DNA of 8,441 nt from Bacillota bacterium (GTDB taxonomy: Bacteria; Bacillota; Clostridia; Christensenellales; Aristaeellaceae), in assembly GCA_023392755.1 (NCBI GenBank), contig JAEWNM010000318.1, positions 1 through 8,441 of the forward strand, read 5' to 3'. How positions within the stretch are numbered: position 1 is the first letter of the stretch; every line of letters begins with the position of its first letter. The notes under the pieces are model-generated. The model did not search any database. It was not told where the DNA came from and saw only the letters and a program-made list of their open reading frames with translations. The position numbers and the translations under genes were made by a program. Below, in pieces: positions 5,845-8,441 of the stretch.

Positions 5845-5853
5845 TATACTATA
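5845..5853. promoter_or_regulatory. Overlapping divergent -10 elements (desulfurase / DUF3343)
   Basis: In the 85-nt divergent gap, TATACT (5845-5850, plus) and TATAGT (5853-5848, minus) overlap. Each matches the -10 consensus in 5 of 6 positions. Neither has a good -35 at 16-18 nt. If real, the two promoters would compete for polymerase. Confidence 0.35.
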
Positions 5854-5879
5854 TGAAGAGGGAAGGAGGATTTAACCCT

Positions 5880-6146
5880 ATGAATGAGATTTTCGGCATT
5901 GCTGCCTTCCGCTCCCGGCAGCAGGTGCTGCGCTTTGAGTCGGCCCTGAAGCGGGCCGGCGTACGGGTTGGCGTTGTAGCCACCCCCCGGGATGTAGCCG
6001 TAGGCTGCGGTCTTTCCGTCCGCTTCGATATGCAAAATACACAGGATGTGAAGAAGGTCTATATGCAGTCCCAGCCAAGCAACCTTATTGGATTTTACCG
6101 TGTGGAGCGCGGCAGCAGGGACCGGCCCAGTTGTACACGGTTATAA
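5880..6146 (+). CDS. DUF3343 family protein (putative Se/S carrier-like)
   Basis: An 88-residue protein of the DUF3343 family. The diagnostic motif is TPRDVAVGCGLSVRF (residues 39-53), where the Pro-Arg turn and the Cys of GCGL are conserved; the preceding half (AAFRSRQQVLRFESALKRAG) is the family's helix. Members are small and often found with cysteine desulfurases, YedF or selenium-related genes, and are thought to carry sulfur or selenium on the cysteine; direct biochemistry is scarce. ATG 5880 has GGAAGGAGG upstream with a 10-nt gap; an in-frame ATG at 5838 lacks one. It is divergent from the desulfurase gene and ends in a bidirectional terminator. It probably accepts persulfide or selenide from that enzyme, which is inference from context. 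Confidence 0.85.
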   Translation: MNEIFGIAAFRSRQQVLRFESALKRAGVRVGVVATPRDVAVGCGLSVRFDMQNTQDVKKVYMQSQPSNLIGFYRVERGSRDRPSCTRL

Positions 6147-6187
6147 AAAAACCGGGCTTCCGGCACAAACGGGAAGCCCGGCTTTTT
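6145..6187. terminator. Bidirectional intrinsic terminator
   Basis: A perfect 10-bp stem (CCGGGCTTCC at 6152-6161, GGAAGCCCGG at 6172-6181) has a 10-nt loop. T5 follows on the plus strand and a run of seven A precedes it (T-run on the minus strand). It serves both convergent genes, DUF3343 (plus) and the ECF S component (minus), and overlaps the DUF3343 stop codon. Confidence 0.92.
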
Positions 6188-6190
6188 ATG

Positions 6191-6745
6191 TCAATCCACA
6201 GCCTTTTTGATGCGGGGCAGAATCGCATAGCAAACGGCCATGGCAAGGAGGGCCGTAACAAGCTGCTGCACCTGCAGCCCCGCGCCTGCGCCCAGCGCCG
6301 CCCAGAGCACCGTGCCCTGCTTGGTGGACAGCACCAGCGCGTTTCCGACCGCAATCACCGCAAACTTCAAAACGGCCGCCGCCGTGCCTGCCACCGCAAA
6401 GGAAGGCATGGGCATCCGTCCCGTTTTGCGCAAGCTTCTTCCGGGGAAAATGCCGTACAGCAGCACCGGCACCGCATTCCCTGCCATTAAAAAGGGCAGC
6501 ATGAGCGGCGCTTTCACATGCCCCTGCAAAAGGGCCATCAGCGGCGCGGCTACGGCAATCAAAAGCCCTGCCCATAGATTTACAAGGCAGGCGGCCAGGA
6601 TAAGGCAGCTGTTAACCAGCGTGCTGATCAGGTAGGTGGAAATGATGTGCTCACCCATCAATAACCTGATGCCGCTTTGAAAAGCCAGCGTAAGTGCCAG
6701 CAGCACCGCAGCTGTAACCAATTGTTTGATATTCTTTGAGGACAT
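6191..6745 (-). CDS. ECF transporter S component, substrate unknown
   Basis: A 184-residue membrane protein with about five to six hydrophobic helices (roughly residues 10-30, 36-56, 58-73, 80-100, 117-140 and 147-176). It has the size and layout of substrate-binding S components of energy-coupling factor vitamin/metal importers. The first helix (LVTAAVLLALTLAFQSG) and the last (VQQLVTALLAMAVCYAILPRI) follow the pattern of these proteins. No EcfA/EcfT genes are nearby, as expected for group II ECF systems that share one energizing module. ATG 6745 has GGGAGGAG 7 nt upstream. The 20-nt gap after the TM1266-family gene implies one operon. It ends 3 nt before the bidirectional terminator. I see no residue signature naming its substrate. 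Confidence 0.78.
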   Translation of the reverse strand: MSSKNIKQLVTAAVLLALTLAFQSGIRLLMGEHIISTYLISTLVNSCLILAACLVNLWAGLLIAVAAPLMALLQGHVKAPLMLPFLMAGNAVPVLLYGIFPGRSLRKTGRMPMPSFAVAGTAAAVLKFAVIAVGNALVLSTKQGTVLWAALGAGAGLQVQQLVTALLAMAVCYAILPRIKKAVD

Positions 6746-6765
6746 AACAAATCTCCTCCCGCTTC

Positions 6766-7029
6766 TTATGATTTGCGCTCAACGGATGTGAGGGCGCTTT
6801 TCACCTGCACGCCCCTTACATTGCCAAGCTTTCCCGTCATGGCCCCGATCCTGTCATTGGAGCCCTCCACAATCAGGCCGATGACGCCTATACCCGTCTC
6901 CTTGTCCGGAACACCGATGCGGCCCCTGATCATATCCCCAAATTCACTGAGAATTAGGTTGATCCTTGCCGCCTGCTCCCTGTCCTCCACCACCAGACCC
7001 ACAAATCCCAGCCGCTCCTGTGCAGCCAT
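6766..7029 (-). CDS. TM1266-family iron-only hydrogenase system putative regulator
   Basis: An 87-residue single-domain protein with the ACT/NikR-C-like fold expected of the TM1266 family. Diagnostic stretches are GFVGLVVEDREQAARINLIL (residues 8-27), the FGDMIRGRIGVP turn, GIGVIGLIVEGSNDRIGAMTGKLGN and the terminal VKSALTSVE. In Thermotoga and many Clostridia this gene sits with the [FeFe]-hydrogenase maturation genes hydE, hydF and hydG; its mechanism is not established. Here no hyd gene is in view and it shares an operon with an ECF S component. ATG 7029 has AAGGGGG 8 nt upstream. The frame is open for 49 more codons to a GTG at 7176, but that extension passes through the terminator hairpin and is unrelated to the family. 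Confidence 0.9.
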   Translation of the reverse strand: MAAQERLGFVGLVVEDREQAARINLILSEFGDMIRGRIGVPDKETGIGVIGLIVEGSNDRIGAMTGKLGNVRGVQVKSALTSVERKS

Positions 7030-7050
7030 CGCATTTTCCCCCTTCCAGCC

Positions 7051-7083
7051 AAAAAAGGACAGACGGCATATTACCGGCTGTCC
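7051..7083 (-). terminator. Intrinsic terminator or attenuator before the TM1266-ECF operon
   Basis: On the minus strand GGACAG-C-CGG pairs with CCG-T-CTGTCC (9 bp around one mismatch), with a TAATATG loop and then T6 (7056-7051). It lies between the peptidase gene and the TM1266-family ribosome binding site, which begins about 6 nt after the T-run. No promoter fits between them, so downstream expression requires read-through. Confidence 0.82.
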
Positions 7084-7097
7084 AATATCAAGTGCAT
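7071..7097 (-). CDS. Putative 8-aa leader peptide (MHLILDSR)
   Basis: An 8-codon ORF with a strong ribosome binding site (GGGAAGGGGG, about 6 nt before the ATG at 7097) and a TAA stop at 7071-7073. Its last codons (GAC AGC CGG) are the 5' arm of the terminator and its stop lies in the loop. A ribosome on this ORF would physically block the terminator stem. That suggests translation-dependent antitermination of the TM1266-ECF operon. No biased run of one amino acid codon is present that would name an effector. It is predicted from sequence only. Confidence 0.45.
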   Translation of the reverse strand: MHLILDSR

Positions 7098-7207
7098 ATG
7101 GCTCCCCCTTCCCTCTTGGGCCTTGGCGCGCCTCGGCCCTCAACCAGGAGTATTTGTTTAGCCCACTCCCCCGCACGGTTTACCGCTAGGGTTTGTCGAG
7201 CCTCCTG
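7098..7207 (-). other. Structured leader / intergenic region upstream of the attenuator
   Basis: 110 nt between the peptidase stop and the 8-codon ORF. On the minus strand it can form several local stems: GTCGA/TCGAC at the peptidase end, GGAGT/ACTCC around an A-rich loop (about 7146-7168), and GGGCC-GA-GG/CC-AA-GGCCC around the GGCGCGCC palindrome (about 7115-7136). A perfect TTGACA overlaps the peptidase stop, but no acceptable -10 follows at 16-18 nt. No known riboswitch, T-box or SRP-type consensus is recognised. It may be a leader RNA or a plain spacer. Confidence 0.4.
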
Positions 7208-8437
7208 TCAAATCGACGATTCTTTCATCTTTTCCCTAAGCACTTCCACTGCTTTGCTCAGCTGTGGATCGCTTAAATCCCCCGTCTCGTAGATGCCGGT
7301 GTCGCCCTCGGGCAATTCAGCAACCACATCCGGGGTGATTCCCGTTTTTTGCACCTTGTTGCCGTTGGGGGTAAAATACTGCGCAACGGTCAATTGCATT
7401 CCGGCACCCTTGTTGCCGACGGGAATCACATACTGTATGACACCCTTGCCGTAGGATGTGACCCCCACGATGGTGGCCACGCCATGGTCCTGAAGCGCCC
7501 CGGCCAACAGCTCGGAGGCGGATGCGGAGTTTTCGTTCACAAGCACAGCCAGCGGCAACTCAATCTGACCTGCCTGGGCGGTAGTGTATTCCCGTTGTCC
7601 AATCCGGTCTTCCGTGTAGCAGACCGTTACTTCCGGCAGGAACATATCGGCAATGGCTACGGCGTCATCCACCCAACCGCCGGGATTATCCCTCAGGTCT
7701 ATGATCAGGCCTTTGACTCCCTCGCTTTGCAGCTTGTCAACAGCTCCCATAAAGGCGGTTCGGCAATCCCCCGCGAACTCATACAGGCTGACCACGCCGA
7801 TATTCCCGTCCAGCATCACCGATTCCACCCGGTTCACGTGAACATTGGCCCTGGGTACCGTAAAGGGTATTGATTCCGTTCCCCGGCGCATGGTGACCTC
7901 AACGGTTTCGCCCAAGGCTCCGCGCATGATGTCCACCGCGTCATCCAGGTTATAGGCATCCACCAAAAGGTCATCCACCTGCTTGAGAATATCGCCCTTG
8001 CGGATGCCTGCCGCCTCGGCCGGGCTGCCCTTGAACACACGAATCACCGTACAGAGCATCGTGTCAAAATTGGCGGAAATCTGAATGCCGATACCCGCAT
8101 ATTCGCCCTTGTCATCCTCCCATTGCTGGGCATATTCCTCGGGGCTGTAATAAAATGAATAGGGGTCGTTCAAGCCAAAAAGCAGCCCGCGCTGCGCATT
8201 TTCGATGAGCGCATCCACGTCCGGTTCCTGATAGTAGTGCTTCTGAACAACCTGCAAAAGCTCATCCAGGTCCTTATACTGCTGGAGGCGCTCATATTCC
8301 TCCCGGGAAATGGTAACTACATCCCCGGTAGGCGCCGGGGTGGACTCCATCAGTGCGCGGTTCCCGGTAAGCATGGCACAGCCGGTGAGCGTCACAAGCA
8401 CCAAAGCTCCGGCGGCCAGCGAACGCAATTTTCTCAT
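7208..8437 (-). CDS. S41 family C-terminal processing peptidase (CtpA-type), lipoprotein
   Basis: A 409-residue secreted peptidase. A signal peptide ends in a lipobox (LTGC, C20), so the mature protein should be lipid-anchored on the outer face of the membrane. A helical N-terminal region (about 45-110) precedes a PDZ domain (about 112-195, GIGIQ and SPAEAAGIRKGDIL), then the S41 protease core. Catalytic residues are in place: S306 in NENSASASELLAG, K331 in SYGKG and Q335, spaced 25 and 4 residues apart as in Bacillus CtpB. The DLRDNPGG motif is at 247-254. Such enzymes cleave C-terminal regions of envelope proteins; the substrate here is unknown. ATG 8437 is four bases from the window edge, so its ribosome binding site cannot be checked. 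Read-through of the downstream attenuator could link it to the TM1266 operon. Confidence 0.94.
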   Translation of the reverse strand: MRKLRSLAAGALVLVTLTGCAMLTGNRALMESTPAPTGDVVTISREEYERLQQYKDLDELLQVVQKHYYQEPDVDALIENAQRGLLFGLNDPYSFYYSPEEYAQQWEDDKGEYAGIGIQISANFDTMLCTVIRVFKGSPAEAAGIRKGDILKQVDDLLVDAYNLDDAVDIMRGALGETVEVTMRRGTESIPFTVPRANVHVNRVESVMLDGNIGVVSLYEFAGDCRTAFMGAVDKLQSEGVKGLIIDLRDNPGGWVDDAVAIADMFLPEVTVCYTEDRIGQREYTTAQAGQIELPLAVLVNENSASASELLAGALQDHGVATIVGVTSYGKGVIQYVIPVGNKGAGMQLTVAQYFTPNGNKVQKTGITPDVVAELPEGDTGIYETGDLSDPQLSKAVEVLREKMKESSI

Positions 8438-8441
8438 AAAG

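Noticed and set aside
5812..5850. TTGCGC or TTGACC as -35 for the plus-strand TATACT at 5845
   Set aside because: The spacings (21 nt and 1 nt) are outside the workable range, so only the -10 is kept, at low confidence.
6766..7176. Longer TM1266-family protein starting at GTG 7176
   Set aside because: The extra 49 codons have no family resemblance and run through a terminator hairpin. ATG 7029 has a proper ribosome binding site and gives the normal family length.
7030..7207. Known riboswitch, T-box, tRNA or SRP RNA in the leader
   Set aside because: I looked for T-box (GGGTGGNACCGCG), SRP loop, THF, preQ1, FMN, TPP and cobalamin core motifs by eye and found none. Only generic stems and the terminator can be supported.
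7190..7211. Promoter from the perfect TTGACA at the end of the peptidase gene
   Set aside because: At 16-18 nt spacing the candidate -10 hexamers match in only about two positions (for example TAGCGG), so the TTGACA alone is not enough.

Overview
The window looks like a chromosomal segment of a GC-rich, low-oxygen-adapted Clostridia-type Firmicute. The evidence is the RsfS / NadD-YqeK housekeeping pair, a ComFB-family protein, a TM1266-type [FeFe]-hydrogenase-system protein, an ECF-type S component, a DUF3343 Se/S-carrier-like protein beside a class V cysteine desulfurase, and purine-rich Shine-Dalgarno sites before nearly every gene. I see no tRNA, rRNA, CRISPR array, insertion sequence or phage gene. 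The genus is not determinable by eye.

Layout from left to right. (1) 1-1540, minus strand: two DUF990-type ABC-2 permeases overlapping by 11 nt; the leftmost is cut by the window edge. They are preceded by an intrinsic terminator, a 52-codon small ORF and a near-consensus sigma-A promoter. The terminator ends only about 30 nt before the first permease and no promoter fits in between, so the promoter, small ORF and terminator together look like an attenuated leader. (2) 1560-2144: a hairpin-forming palindrome, then a ComFB-family monocistron with its own extended -10 promoter, a long 5' UTR and its own terminator. A 13-bp perfect inverted repeat flanks it. (3) 2163-3764, minus: nadD-yqeK fusion followed by rsfS. 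(4) 3828-4658, plus: a membrane-anchored protein resembling a degenerate Mrr-type nuclease domain. It converges with the next gene and their stop codons share TTAA. (5) 4655-6146: cysteine desulfurase (minus) divergent from a DUF3343 protein (plus), plausibly a sulfur/selenium handling pair. A bidirectional terminator at 6145-6187 closes this block. (6) 6191-7207, minus: a TM1266-family gene and an ECF S component form an operon. It follows a leader with an 8-codon ORF whose 3' end lies in the 5' arm of an intrinsic terminator. (7) 7208-8437, minus: a lipoprotein S41 (CtpA-type) peptidase.

The most interesting content is regulatory. Two independent operons (ABC exporter; TM1266-ECF) begin with a short ORF with a good ribosome binding site and then a terminator that must be read through. 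Both resemble ribosome-mediated transcription attenuation, and neither can be recognised as a known riboswitch class from sequence alone. The structures were folded by eye and no homology search was possible.
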